From assembly GCA_031550535.1 (NCBI GenBank), contig JAVBOM010000032.1:1-64000 (forward strand): a DNA stretch of 64,000 nucleotides, read 5' to 3'. Under the pieces are notes generated by a model, which had not been told where the DNA came from, made no database searches, and was given only the letters and a program-made list of their open reading frames with translations. Below are positions 26,778 to 34,899 of the stretch, in pieces. Numbering within the stretch: the stretch's first letter is position 1; each line of letters starts with the position of its first letter. Position numbers and translations under genes: made by a program. Source of the stretch: Avichristensenella sp031550535 (GTDB lineage: Bacteria; Bacillota; Clostridia; Christensenellales; Aristaeellaceae).

Positions 26778-28034
26778 ATGAAGAAGCTGCTTTCCCTGAC
26801 CCTCGCGCTCATGATGCTGCTGGGACTGGCGATTTCCGCCCACGCCGCCGCGCCGGTGGAGCTGCGCGTCGTGTGGTGGGGCTCGGACTCGCGCCATGAA
26901 AAGACGCTCAAGGCCATCGACCTGTTCGAGGCCGCGTACCCCGACATCAAGGTCGTGCCCGAGTACATGGGCAGCGACAGCTACTGGGACAAGCTGGCCA
27001 CCCAGGTGGCTGGCGGCAACGCGCCGGACGTGATCCAGTTCGGCGGCAACTACCCCGACTACGTCAAGAAGGACGTGCTGCTGCCATTGAACGAGTATTT
27101 CGGCGGCATCATTGACATCACGAGCATCGACCAGGGCGTCATCGACTCCGCCACCATGGACGGCAGCACCTACGGCCTGTGCCTGGGCACGAACATGATG
27201 GGCATCGTGTACAACAAGGCGATGCTGGAGAAGGCCGGGGCCGAAATGCCGGTGCCGGGCGCGAGCTGGGAGGACTTGGGCGCGTACTGCGAGACGATCG
27301 CGCCGCTGCTCCCGGAAGGCGTGTTCCCGATGACCGACAACAGCGGCAACAACACGAACTACGTCAGCTTCTACTGCCGCCAGATGGATAAGCCCCTGTA
27401 CACGAGCGAGGGCAAGACATTCGCCGATGTGGAAACGATCAAAGCGTTCCTGGACATCTGGGCGGACTGGCGTGAGAAGGGCGTCATCCCGGGCGCGGAG
27501 CTCTCCGCCGAGTATTCCGAGGACGGCGTGGACAATTCCTCGCTCGTCGCGGGCAAGACGGCCATGTGCCTGCTGTACTCCAACCAGCTTGTGGGCTACC
27601 AGAACGCGATGGAGGACGAGCTTTCGATCATGCCGCTGCCGGACATGGAGAAGAACGCGGCGTGGGTGATGCCCAGCCAGTACTTTTGCATCAACAAGGC
27701 GTCGCAGGTGAAGGACGCGGCCGCGACGTTTGTCAACTTCTTCGTGAACGACCCGGAGGTGGGCAAGGTGCTGGGCAATGACCGCGGCATTTCGGCCTCG
27801 TCCGTGGTGCGCGCCGCGATCGCCGAGGAAGCGACGCCGGTCGACCAGAAGATCTACGACCTGTACGCCCTGGCCGCCGGGCACACCAGCCCGATGGACC
27901 CGAACGTGCCCAACGACCAGGAGTTTGTCGACGGGTTCAAGAAGATCAGCCAGGAAGTGGCTTTCGGCGTGAAGGACACGGCCACGGCGGCGCAGGAGGC
28001 GTTTGACTTCCTGAACCAGATGATCGCCAAATAA
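26778..28034 (+). CDS. Extracellular sugar-binding protein of ABC transporter
   Basis: 418 aa, AAGGAGGAG upstream. Signal peptide KKLLSLTLALMMLLGLAISAHA, then a family-1 solute-binding fold (ELRVVWWGSDSRHEKTLKAIDLFEAAYPDIKV; GGNAPDVIQFGGNYPDYVKKDVLLPL). There is no lipobox cysteine: the region around the cleavage site reads ISAHAAAPVE. In a Gram-positive cell such proteins are normally lipid-anchored, so this one is either secreted, held by an uncleaved signal, or retained by the permeases. It lies 428 nt behind the permeases, separated by repeat elements. Confidence 0.92.
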   Translation: MKKLLSLTLALMMLLGLAISAHAAAPVELRVVWWGSDSRHEKTLKAIDLFEAAYPDIKVVPEYMGSDSYWDKLATQVAGGNAPDVIQFGGNYPDYVKKDVLLPLNEYFGGIIDITSIDQGVIDSATMDGSTYGLCLGTNMMGIVYNKAMLEKAGAEMPVPGASWEDLGAYCETIAPLLPEGVFPMTDNSGNNTNYVSFYCRQMDKPLYTSEGKTFADVETIKAFLDIWADWREKGVIPGAELSAEYSEDGVDNSSLVAGKTAMCLLYSNQLVGYQNAMEDELSIMPLPDMEKNAAWVMPSQYFCINKASQVKDAAATFVNFFVNDPEVGKVLGNDRGISASSVVRAAIAEEATPVDQKIYDLYALAAGHTSPMDPNVPNDQEFVDGFKKISQEVAFGVKDTATAAQEAFDFLNQMIAK

Positions 28035-28053
28035 TTGTTTACCAAAGATACGA

Positions 28054-28112
28054 GGTAGGGATTTCTTGCGAAATCCCCTTATGGCGGCCGATTGTTCCAA
28101 TCAGCGCCGCCT
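28054..28112 (+). repeat. Dispersed double-hairpin repeat, copy 12
   Basis: Near-consensus copy 20 nt after the binding-protein stop codon, same orientation. Confidence 0.9.
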
Positions 28113-28136
28113 TCAACGTAGAGATACAAAGAAGAA

Positions 28137-28167
28137 GGGGGCTGTTGCATTGTTTTGCAACAGCCCC
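28137..28167. terminator. Strong hairpin between convergent genes
   Basis: GGGGCTGTTGCA pairs perfectly with TGCAACAGCCCC. There is only a weak T-rich tail on either side, better on the minus strand. It probably terminates both the binding-protein gene and the acetyltransferase gene. Confidence 0.65.
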
Positions 28168-28186
28168 TCGATTCAAAACACCACTT

Positions 28187-28663
28187 CTAAAGCTGGGTTA
28201 CGGCGATGGTTTCGTCGTTGCATAGTTCCCCGTTTTCCACGAAGCCCGCGCGGGCGTATACCTTTCTTGCGGCCGCGTTTTCCGGCGAATAGGAGATCCA
28301 ACAGTGATCCGCGGGGCCTGCCGGGCGCGTGCGGATGTAGTCCAATATTTTCGCCATCGCCGCTTGGCCGTACCCCCGCCCCTGGTACTTCGCGTCGATC
28401 ATCAGGCGCAGGATGCAATAGTTGCCGTCCGCGATCAAGGGCATGTCGTACCCGGTTGCGCCATAGACGATCATGACAAAGCCGACCATCACATCGTCCG
28501 CGTAGATGATCAAGGGGATGGGCTGGCTGCCGTTGGTGAGCAGCACGTAGCAGGAGGCGACGCTGGAGAGGTTGGAGGCCACAAAGCGGCGCTGCGCTTC
28601 GCCCACCTCCAGTTTGAACATTTCCCGCCGGTTTTCAAGGGTGATTTTTCGAAGCGTGATCAT
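28187..28663 (-). CDS. GNAT-family N-acetyltransferase
   Basis: 158 aa. Start at 28663, with GGAGGG 5 nt upstream; the longer frame would run through a repeat. The GNAT core is clear: acetyl-CoA loop YQGRGYGQAAMAKILDYI, C-terminal WISYSPENAAARKVYARAGFVENGE. The resemblance is to spermidine/polyamine or small-molecule acetyltransferases (VMVGFVMIVYG, CILRLMIDAKYQGRGYG), but substrate cannot be assigned. Monocistronic. Confidence 0.9.
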   Translation of the reverse strand: MITLRKITLENRREMFKLEVGEAQRRFVASNLSSVASCYVLLTNGSQPIPLIIYADDVMVGFVMIVYGATGYDMPLIADGNYCILRLMIDAKYQGRGYGQAAMAKILDYIRTRPAGPADHCWISYSPENAAARKVYARAGFVENGELCNDETIAVTQL

Positions 28664-28684
28664 CGTATCCCTCCGTCTTACGTT

Positions 28685-28745
28685 GATGGCGGCGCAGATT
28701 CGGAGAATCGGGCGCCATAAATGGATTCCGCAAGGAATCCTTACC
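28685..28745 (-). repeat. Dispersed double-hairpin repeat, copy 13
   Basis: Minus orientation, the same as the acetyltransferase gene, ending 22 nt upstream of its start codon. Confidence 0.9.
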
Positions 28746-28824
28746 TCTTCTGTTGTGCCCCAGCATACCAGGTGCGGGGAAAAAAGAGTAGACTGAACAT
28801 TTCTTTTCTGGTATGATACTTTAT

Positions 28825-28850
28825 AACCATGCCTTGCACGCATGGTTTTT
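28825..28850 (+). terminator. Terminator-like hairpin in the glycoside hydrolase leader
   Basis: AACCATGC-n7-GCATGGTT followed by TTT. It lies 70 nt upstream of the hydrolase start. With no plus-strand gene ending here, it may act as an attenuator or block read-through. Confidence 0.4.
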
Positions 28851-28919
28851 GTATGGCAAAGTGGCTGTTGCACCAGCCCTGTGCATGGGATGAAGGAGCG
28901 CAAGCTCAAGGAGGCTGCC

Positions 28920-30584
28920 ATGGAACCGATCCTGATGAAACTGAGAAACACGAGCGTCGCGAGGCGCGTGGAAGCCCCGGAAGGGGAGACGGGCCGCCGG
29001 GCGCTGGATGAGTTCACCGCCTCGGGCGTGAAGTTCGCCGCCTCGCACGACAAGATCGAAAACGTGTACTACCGCGCCGTGCGCGACCTGATGAACTGCG
29101 TCGTACCGTCGGCCAAGGGCACGCCGATGCTGATTGAGGGCGCGAACTTCATCGGCTGCTGGCTGGAGAGCACCGGCACCATCAACACGGAGCTGTTTTC
29201 CCGGTTCTGCCCGGGCATCGCGCGGGAGACGTTCAGCCTCTTTGCCGACCATATCCGGGAGGACGGGCTGATCCCCTACAAGCATACGGCGGACGGCCCG
29301 GCCTACCGCCAGGTGCAGATGGTGACGCCGCTGGCGCGCAGCGTGTGGAACCACTACTGCATCAGCGGCGATACGGCGTTCCTGCGCAAGATGTACGGCG
29401 CCATCGCGCGCAACGACGCGTGGCTGGCCGAGCACCGCGACACGCGCGGCACCGGCTGCGTGGAGGCGTTCTGCACGTTTGACACGGGGCACGATGCTTC
29501 GCCGCGCTTCTGGCACGCGCCGGACGCCCCGTACAGGGGCGACCCCGCGCGCTGCGACCCCGCGTCGCCCATCCTGCCGTTCCTCGCGCCGGATATGACG
29601 GCGAACGTCTACTGCCAGCGGAAGTACCTGGCGAAGATGGCCGAGGCGCTGGGCGAGAGCGGCGCTCAGTGGGAGGCGAAGGCGGAACAGTCGCTGCAAA
29701 GCTTGATGCGCCACTGCTACGACGAGCGCGACCACTTCTTCTACGACCGGGACAAGCTGGGCCGCTTCGTGCGCGTGCAGTCGGACAACCTGATGCGCGT
29801 GCTGGCGTGCGAGGTGGGGGACGGCGCGATGTTTGAGGACGCGCTGCGCCGCTACTTGCTCAACACGAAGAAGTTCTTCGCCCGCTACCCGATTACCACC
29901 ATCGCGATGGACGACCCGGGGTTCTACCAAGCCATTGAGCACAATAGCTGGGCGGGCCAGATCAGTTTTTTGACGGAAATTCGCCTCCCGCACGCGTTTG
30001 AGCACCACGGACGGTTTGTGGAGCTCTCGTGGATTCTGCACCCGATTCTCACGGCGCTGTCCCGGTTTGACCGGTTCGCGGGCAGCCTGAGCGCGTGGGT
30101 GGGCGTGCCGGGGTACAAGGAGAACTACACGCCGACGATGCTGTGCGTGCTGGACTATCTGGAGCGCATGTGCGGCATTTACCCCAGGCCCGACCGCTCC
30201 CTGTGGTTTACGTCGCTGATACCGTACGGCGTCGATTACGGCGAGACGGTGGCGGAGGAAACGGGCTACAGCCGCGCGGTGGACGGCACGCTGTTCGAGT
30301 TGGTGAACGCGCGGGACGGCTCCTTCGTGTACAAGGACGGCGCGCCGCTGTACGCGTTCCCGCACGGCGTTCGGCTCGTGACGGACCGCGCGGGCGCGCC
30401 GCGTGGGCTGATCGGCATGACGGCGCGGAGGACCTGCGGGGCCGTCGTCTGGCAGGGCCGGGAGATTCCGTTCGCCGTATCGGGAAACGAGCGGCTCGCG
30501 TTTGACGGGGAAGGGTTTGCCAGCGTCAGCAGCCCCGGCGTGGTGCCGCCGAACTATGGCGAATACGGCGCGGAGACGCTGTGA
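28920..30584 (+). CDS. Glycoside hydrolase with (alpha/alpha)6-barrel (GH37/GH63/MGH1-like)
   Basis: 554 aa. Start at 28920, with AAGGAGG 5 nt upstream. No signal peptide, so it acts on imported sugar. The helical barrel is recognisable from motifs such as FIGCWLESTGTINTELFSRF, DGPAYRQVQMVTPLARSVWNHY, RYLLNTKKFF, YPITTIAMDDPGFY and NSWAGQISFLTEIRLPHAF; an Asp in the MDD segment is a candidate catalytic acid. The C-terminal ~70 residues form a small beta module. With the LacI/ABC genes upstream and two Gfo/Idh/MocA genes downstream it forms a carbohydrate utilisation locus. Exact specificity unknown. Confidence 0.8.
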   Translation: MEPILMKLRNTSVARRVEAPEGETGRRALDEFTASGVKFAASHDKIENVYYRAVRDLMNCVVPSAKGTPMLIEGANFIGCWLESTGTINTELFSRFCPGIARETFSLFADHIREDGLIPYKHTADGPAYRQVQMVTPLARSVWNHYCISGDTAFLRKMYGAIARNDAWLAEHRDTRGTGCVEAFCTFDTGHDASPRFWHAPDAPYRGDPARCDPASPILPFLAPDMTANVYCQRKYLAKMAEALGESGAQWEAKAEQSLQSLMRHCYDERDHFFYDRDKLGRFVRVQSDNLMRVLACEVGDGAMFEDALRRYLLNTKKFFARYPITTIAMDDPGFYQAIEHNSWAGQISFLTEIRLPHAFEHHGRFVELSWILHPILTALSRFDRFAGSLSAWVGVPGYKENYTPTMLCVLDYLERMCGIYPRPDRSLWFTSLIPYGVDYGETVAEETGYSRAVDGTLFELVNARDGSFVYKDGAPLYAFPHGVRLVTDRAGAPRGLIGMTARRTCGAVVWQGREIPFAVSGNERLAFDGEGFASVSSPGVVPPNYGEYGAETL

Positions 30585-30588
30585 CGCC

Positions 30589-31298
30589 TCAGCGCGGGTA
30601 TTTGGTGCTGTAGCACAGGCGGACATCGCCCACTTGGTGCTCGTACACGTCCGGGACCTCCGGGGCGTTCTGCTCGAACGGGATCAGGTAGTGCGGGCCG
30701 GTCGCGCTGCTGCCCGCGAGCACTTCTTCGCACACGGTGATGCTGTTCAGCAGCACCCTGTAGGGATAGGCATCCCAGGCATGGCCGCAGAAGATGTCCG
30801 GCTGGCTCGCCGTCATGCCGCGCAGCCGCGTGAGGCTTTCCAGGTAGGACGCCACCGTGCCGCACCGCCCGCCGAAGGTCCACGGCGGTTTGTTCACCGC
30901 GTCGCCTGTGAATCGCTGATTGTGGGCGCGGTCGAAGAAGCACACGGAGCCCTTCGTGTGTCCGGGCACCAGGATTGCCTCCAGCACGATGCCGCCCAGG
31001 TCGAACACGTCCCCGTCGCGGATGTTGGTGAAGGAGAACTGCTCCATGGGCTTTGTGGGTAGGCGCTCCAGGCCGCTCATGTAGATGGCGCGCCCCGGCG
31101 GTGGTCCAGGTCGCTGTGCGTAATCAGCAGATCGACGGGCGAATCCGTGTGTGCCCTGGCCAGGGTGAGCAGATCGCCGTAGGCGTAGCCCGTGTCGATC
31201 ATCACCGCGCGCTGGGTGCCGATGACCAACTGGAAGGAGTTGCAATAGAGCGTGCGGCCCCAATAGTCAAAGAACGGATCGGACACGCAGGGCGTCAT
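30589..31298 (-). pseudogene. Metallo-beta-lactamase-fold hydrolase, frameshifted
   Basis: Two frames together make one MBL protein. The N-terminal part (31298 down to about 31095) encodes FFDYWGRTLYCNSFQLVIG...MIDTGYAYGDLL and the metal site ITHSDLDH; the C-terminal part (about 31095 to 30589) continues IYMSGLERLP, VPGHTKGSVCFFDR, FTGDAV and FCGHAWD in another frame. Between LDH and IYMS only ~17 nt remain, where the family normally has about 12 residues, so a small deletion (not a multiple of 3) is the likely lesion. An assembly error is the alternative. It is convergent with the hydrolase gene, 4 nt apart. Confidence 0.75.
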
Positions 31299-31569
31299 CC
31301 GCGTCGCGCCGGGCTGGAACCTCGTCTGGGACGCGAAGTACAAGCTGGCGGCGAGGGGCGGCATGACGATTTCCGCGCAGATTCAGGGCGGCGAGGGGCG
31401 CACGGTGCAGATTGAGTCCCGGCTGGGCAAGCCGTGCATCCGCATCAACCCGTTTGGCGCGAAGTGCCGCATGGAGGACGGCCGTGGAAACGTCACGGTC
31501 TTTGACCAGGAGCGCATCGCCTTTGACACGGAACCGGAAGGTTGCTATGTGTTCACAGGATTGGTATAA
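31265..31569 (+). pseudogene. C-terminal remnant of a large glycoside hydrolase (GH95-like)
   Basis: An in-frame stop at about 31263 is followed by an open frame reading TQGVIRVAPGWNLVWDAKYKLAARGG, then a sheet-forming segment with VQIESRLGKPCIRINPF and GCYVFTGLV at the end. This matches the C-terminal beta-sandwich that closes GH95-type and related large glycosidases (VAP.W...A.FKLAARGGF pattern, from memory). No catalytic domain precedes it; instead the antisense MBL pseudogene begins. So it is a leftover of a deletion or rearrangement. An ATG at 31363 could start a 68-residue peptide but lacks a ribosome binding site. Confidence 0.6.
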
Positions 31570-31570
31570 T
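31542..31570 (+). promoter_or_regulatory. Sigma-A promoter for the 31613 gene
   Basis: TTGCTA (31542-31547), exactly 17 nt, TGG-TATAAT (31565-31570, extended -10). The -10 overlaps the TAA stop of the glycosidase remnant. Confidence 0.75.
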
Positions 31571-31612
31571 GCGCTAAAGTGCGGAAGCGCGAAAGAAAGG
31601 AGCATTTTTCTC

Positions 31613-32596
31613 ATGAAGATAGGGATTATCGGTGTATGGCATGTGCACACGGACGACTATGTGCGCCAGGTGCGGGAAAGCGGGCTTGCGGAGATCGCCG
31701 CCGTATGGGATGAAGAGCCGGAGGTGGGGAAGAGCTGGGCCGCGCATAACAATGTGGAGTTCGTCCCCACGCTGGACGCGCTGCTCGCGCGGGAGGATAT
31801 TGCCGCGGTGATCTGCAACGCGCCCACGACGCGGCATGCTGATGTGCTGACGAAAGCGGCGGCGGCGGGGAAGCACATCTTCACCGAAAAGCTGCTGGCG
31901 CACACGGAGGCGGACGCGCTTGCGATCATCCATGCCGTGGAGGAGGCAAACGTGATTTGCACGGTATCCATGCCGCTGCTCGCCAGCGGGTGGGTTCTCC
32001 ATGTCAAGGGGCTGCTGGAAGCCGGTGCGCTTGGCCGTGTGACAGGGGCGCGCATGCGTAGGAGCCACAGCGGCGTCAGCGACAACTGGCTGCCGGAGCG
32101 CTGGTTTGACACCTCGCGCAGCGGCGGCGGCGCGCTGATGGACCTCGGCGCGCACCCGGTCTATGTGCTGAGCCACCTGCTGGGCAAGCCCTCGCGCGTG
32201 ACCGCGCTGATGACGAACCCGTACGGCACGTCCTCCGACGAGAACGCGATCGCCCTTGTCGAATTTGAGGGCGGGGTATTGGCCACCTGCGAGACAGGGT
32301 TCCTCACGTTCGGCGTGCCGGATATTCTGGAGATATACGGCACGGAGGGCGCGGTGTTTGTGCGCGGCGGCGAAGTGAGCGTCGCGAGTAAGGGCATGCG
32401 CCAAGTGGGCGTGGGGGAGACAAAAGTCACTCATCTGCGCAAAGGTGGCCCAAGCCCGATCATTGCGTTTGTGAACGCCTGCCTGACTGGTGGGCCCGTG
32501 CCAGAGGGCCTTGGCCCGCGCGACGCGCTGGACATGACGCGTATCATCGCCAGCGCATATCGCGCCAACGAAGAAGGAAATACCGTCACGCTGTAG
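31613..32596 (+). CDS. Gfo/Idh/MocA-family oxidoreductase
   Basis: 327 aa. Start at 31613, with AAAGGAG 10 nt upstream. Rossmann fold with the variant dinucleotide motif IGIIGVWHVHTDDYV (the usual GxGxxG is altered to GVWHVH), then CNAPTTRHADV and TEKLLAHT in place of the standard EKP. The C-terminal domain contains GGGALMDLGAHPVYVLSHLLG with the conserved D...H pair. Members oxidise sugars or inositols with NAD(P). Altered cofactor and EKP motifs suggest a divergent subgroup or changed activity. Confidence 0.88.
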   Translation: MKIGIIGVWHVHTDDYVRQVRESGLAEIAAVWDEEPEVGKSWAAHNNVEFVPTLDALLAREDIAAVICNAPTTRHADVLTKAAAAGKHIFTEKLLAHTEADALAIIHAVEEANVICTVSMPLLASGWVLHVKGLLEAGALGRVTGARMRRSHSGVSDNWLPERWFDTSRSGGGALMDLGAHPVYVLSHLLGKPSRVTALMTNPYGTSSDENAIALVEFEGGVLATCETGFLTFGVPDILEIYGTEGAVFVRGGEVSVASKGMRQVGVGETKVTHLRKGGPSPIIAFVNACLTGGPVPEGLGPRDALDMTRIIASAYRANEEGNTVTL

Positions 32597-32608
32597 AAGA
32601 ATGCACCG

Positions 32609-32666
32609 GGACTGGCGCGCATTCGAAGAATGCCAGCCATCGGGGGATTTCACGAGGAATCCCTAC
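32609..32666 (-). repeat. Dispersed double-hairpin repeat, copy 14 (diverged)
   Basis: First of three tandem copies. Its GC hairpin is rewritten as CTGGCGCGCATTCGAAGAATGCCAG but still folds. Confidence 0.75.
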
Positions 32667-32668
32667 CA

Positions 32669-32731
32669 TCGGCGGCGGCGCGGATTTGAAAAATCGGGCG
32701 CCGTCAGGGGATTCCGCAAGGAATCCCTATC
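32669..32731 (-). repeat. Dispersed double-hairpin repeat, copy 15
   Basis: Second tandem copy, nearly identical to the third (differing at a few positions), suggesting recent duplication. Confidence 0.95.
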
Positions 32732-32732
32732 A

Positions 32733-32796
32733 TCGGCGGCGGCGCGGATTTGAAAAATCGGGCGCCATCAGGGGATTCCGCAAGGAATCCCTACCA
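32733..32796 (-). repeat. Dispersed double-hairpin repeat, copy 16
   Basis: Third tandem copy. It ends 24 nt before the next start codon, in opposite orientation to that gene. Its third frame is open and reads GFEKSGAIRGFRKESL, the same peptide frame as the in-frame copy in proS. Confidence 0.95.
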
Positions 32797-32820
32797 TATG
32801 CTGCAAAGGAGGAGTTTGTT

Positions 32821-33912
32821 ATGGAAGCGCAACGGAAACTCAGGGTGGGCATTATCGGGTGCGGCGGCATTGCTGGCGGCAAGCACATGCCATCCCTCAA
32901 GGCGCTGGGCGATGTGGAGATGGTGGCGTTCTGCGACCTTATCCCGGAGCGCGCGGACAAGGCGCGCGGCGAGTACGGCACGCCGGACGCTGCGGTGTAT
33001 ACGGATTATCAGCTGATGCTGAAGGAAGTGCCGATGGATGTGGTGCACGTGTGCACGCCCAACCGCTCGCACGCGGATATTTCCATCGCCGCGCTGGAGT
33101 CGGGCCGGCACGTGATGTGCGAAAAGCCGATGGCAAAATCGGCCGCCGACGCGCGGCGCATGGTGGAAGCGGCCAAGAAAAGCGGGAAGAAGCTGACCAT
33201 TGGCTACCAGCACCGGCACAAGCCCCAGAGCACATACCTCAAAAAGGTGATTGAGCGGGGCGATCTGGGCGAGATTTACTACGCGAAGGCGCTCGCGATT
33301 CGCCGCCGGGGCACGCCGAACTGGGGCGTTTTCCTCAACGAATATGAGCAGGGCGGCGGCCCGCTGATCGATATCGGCACGCATTCCCTGGACCTGACGC
33401 TGTACCTGATGAACAACTACAAGCCCCGCATGGTGGTGGGCACGAAATACAAAAAGCTGCTGAACCCGGATTGCGGCAACCCCTGGGGGCCGTGGAACCC
33501 GGAGGAGAACACGCTGGAGGATTCCGCGTTCGGCTTCATCGTGATGGAAAACGGCGCGACGATCATCCTGGAGACGAGCTGGGCGTTGAACACGATCGAG
33601 CCCATTCCGGAGGGCAGCGTGGCGCTGCACGGCGACAAGGCCGGCGCGCAGATCAAGCGCCAGGACATCAGCATCAACAAGGACGAGTTCGGCAAGCTGG
33701 TGGAAGTGATTCCGAACATGGAAAGCGGCGGCGCGGCGTTCTATGACGGCGCGAAGGAGACCCCGCAGCTGACCGAAGCGCGCCGCTGGATTGACGCCAT
33801 CCGAAACGACACGGACCCCGTGGTGCTCCCCGAGCAGGCGTGCGTGGTGTCGGAAATTCTGGAGGCGATCTACACCTCGGCGGCGACCGGGAAACCTGTG
33901 TATTTCGAGTAA
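32821..33912 (+). CDS. Gfo/Idh/MocA-family oxidoreductase
   Basis: 363 aa. Start at 32821, with AAAGGAGGAG upstream; the open frame extends upstream only through repeat DNA. Canonical motifs: VGIIGCGGIAGGKHMP (NAD-binding GxGxxG), VCTPNRSHADISIAAL, MCEKPMAKSA with the catalytic EKP Lys, and GGGPLIDIGTHSLDLTLYLM with the Asp/His pair. It probably oxidises a sugar, sugar acid or inositol. It is the intact, canonical counterpart of the neighbouring gene, from which it is separated by three repeat copies. Confidence 0.94.
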   Translation: MEAQRKLRVGIIGCGGIAGGKHMPSLKALGDVEMVAFCDLIPERADKARGEYGTPDAAVYTDYQLMLKEVPMDVVHVCTPNRSHADISIAALESGRHVMCEKPMAKSAADARRMVEAAKKSGKKLTIGYQHRHKPQSTYLKKVIERGDLGEIYYAKALAIRRRGTPNWGVFLNEYEQGGGPLIDIGTHSLDLTLYLMNNYKPRMVVGTKYKKLLNPDCGNPWGPWNPEENTLEDSAFGFIVMENGATIILETSWALNTIEPIPEGSVALHGDKAGAQIKRQDISINKDEFGKLVEVIPNMESGGAAFYDGAKETPQLTEARRWIDAIRNDTDPVVLPEQACVVSEILEAIYTSAATGKPVYFE

Positions 33913-33933
33913 AAGGGCTGCAAGCGAAGGAAT

Positions 33934-33979
33934 GGGGCTGTCACGCGGGCGTAATCCCGGCGCGACAGCTCCTTTGCTT
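33934..33979 (+). terminator. Terminator-like hairpin
   Basis: GGGGCTGTC...GACAGCTCC stem with an inner CGC/GCG, followed by TTTGCTTT, 20 nt after the oxidoreductase stop codon. Confidence 0.6.
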
Positions 33980-34162
33980 TGCGCATTTCGCTCAAACGTA
34001 GGACACTGCTCAGCGCAAACGGAGCGCCCTTGGGCCAAGCGAGGGGAAGGCGGCGCTATGGCGGTTTCTGGCGGAAATTGGTGCGAATCCGGGGCCTCGC
34101 GAGCGACATCGGGGGCGGGAAGCGCGCAATCCCTATGGATGGACCCTTTCGGGCCGCTGTTT
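33980..34162. other. Intergenic stretch upstream of collagen-like gene
   Basis: No gene seen; an open frame from 33979 continues into the collagen-like gene but has no start signals. Confidence 0.45.
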
Positions 34163-34171
34163 CATATGCTA
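34163..34171 (+). promoter_or_regulatory. Candidate sigma-K -10 element
   Basis: CATATGCTA matches CATA-N3-TA. No AC at the expected 16-17 nt spacing (the nearest is 18 nt away), so this is weaker than the one at 48780-48806. It is 42 nt upstream of the start codon. Confidence 0.35.
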
Positions 34172-34212
34172 TCAAGGGTCCCTATTTGAAACATAAGGTA
34201 GGTGTCTCATTC

Positions 34213-34785
34213 ATGGCAACAATGAATATGTGTTTCCGCAACAGATGTGGCGGTTTTAGCAATTTCAATCCCGCGACGCCGCGCCGCAACGTGACCGGCC
34301 CGACCGGGCCTACGGGCCCTGCCGGCCCCACCGGCCCCGGGGGTGCGACAGGCCCCACCGGCGCCGCCGCGCTGGGGTATGGCGGCCTTGCTTCCATCGA
34401 CGGCGCCGCCGTCACCCTGACCGCGGGCACGGCCACGCAAATCCCGATGGCCACGGAAATGCCGAGCCTCAACACGGCCTACGCGACGGCGAACACCATT
34501 ACCATCGGACAGACCGGCGTGTATCAGGTCATCTACACCGTTGCCGGCGATTTCACGGCGGCGGGCACGGCGACCGCGGGCGTTCGCGTCAATGACACAG
34601 AGGAGGCGAACCTGACGCAAACGAACACCGTCACCGCCGGGGGTGGCACGATCTTCTCCGGAAGCGCCCTTGTTTCTCTCAGCGCGGGCGATGTGCTGGA
34701 TCTGGCTGTGCTTTCCAGTGTGGCGAACACGTTCAACCCCGGCAATGGCGCCGGTGTGAGCCTGACGGTGACGCGCGTCGCGTAA
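34213..34785 (+). CDS. Collagen-like exosporium/BclA-type protein
   Basis: 190 aa. Start at 34213, with GGTAGGTG 8 nt upstream. Short Cys-containing N-terminus (MNMCFRNRCGGFSNFNP), then about 12 Gly-X-Thr/Pro triplets (TGPTGPTGPAGPTGPGG), then a ~135-residue C-terminal domain of the BclA/C1q-TNF-like jelly-roll type rich in Thr, Ala and Val. In spore formers such proteins trimerise and form the hair-like outer spore layer. A second gene of the same design is at 48884-49576. Confidence 0.88.
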   Translation: MATMNMCFRNRCGGFSNFNPATPRRNVTGPTGPTGPAGPTGPGGATGPTGAAALGYGGLASIDGAAVTLTAGTATQIPMATEMPSLNTAYATANTITIGQTGVYQVIYTVAGDFTAAGTATAGVRVNDTEEANLTQTNTVTAGGGTIFSGSALVSLSAGDVLDLAVLSSVANTFNPGNGAGVSLTVTRVA

Positions 34786-34813
34786 GCGTCCCGGCCCGGA
34801 CGGCGCGCCATAG

Positions 34814-34858
34814 CAAAAAAGAGGGCAGCCGTGCTGGTTTTCGGCGCGGCTGCCCTCT
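34814..34858 (-). terminator. Bidirectional intrinsic terminator
   Basis: AGAGGGCAGCCG...CGGCTGCCCTCT. Read on the minus strand it is followed by a T6 run, so it mainly ends the Fe-S gene; it can also stop the collagen-like gene. Confidence 0.85.
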
Positions 34859-34899
34859 CGTATTTGCGTCCTCCCATGGGAAGCGCCCGTTGGGCGCGC

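Noticed and set aside
28842..28919. Earlier start for the glycoside hydrolase
   Set aside because: The ATG at 28920 has AAGGAGG at ideal spacing; the upstream codons include a terminator-like hairpin.
32609..32796. CRISPR-like array
   Set aside because: Three tandem copies are of the dispersed palindromic repeat, with no unique spacers and no cas genes.
32686..32820. N-terminal extension of the second Gfo/Idh/MocA protein through two repeat copies
   Set aside because: Although the frame is open, AAAGGAGGAG directly precedes the ATG at 32821 and the Rossmann fold starts there.
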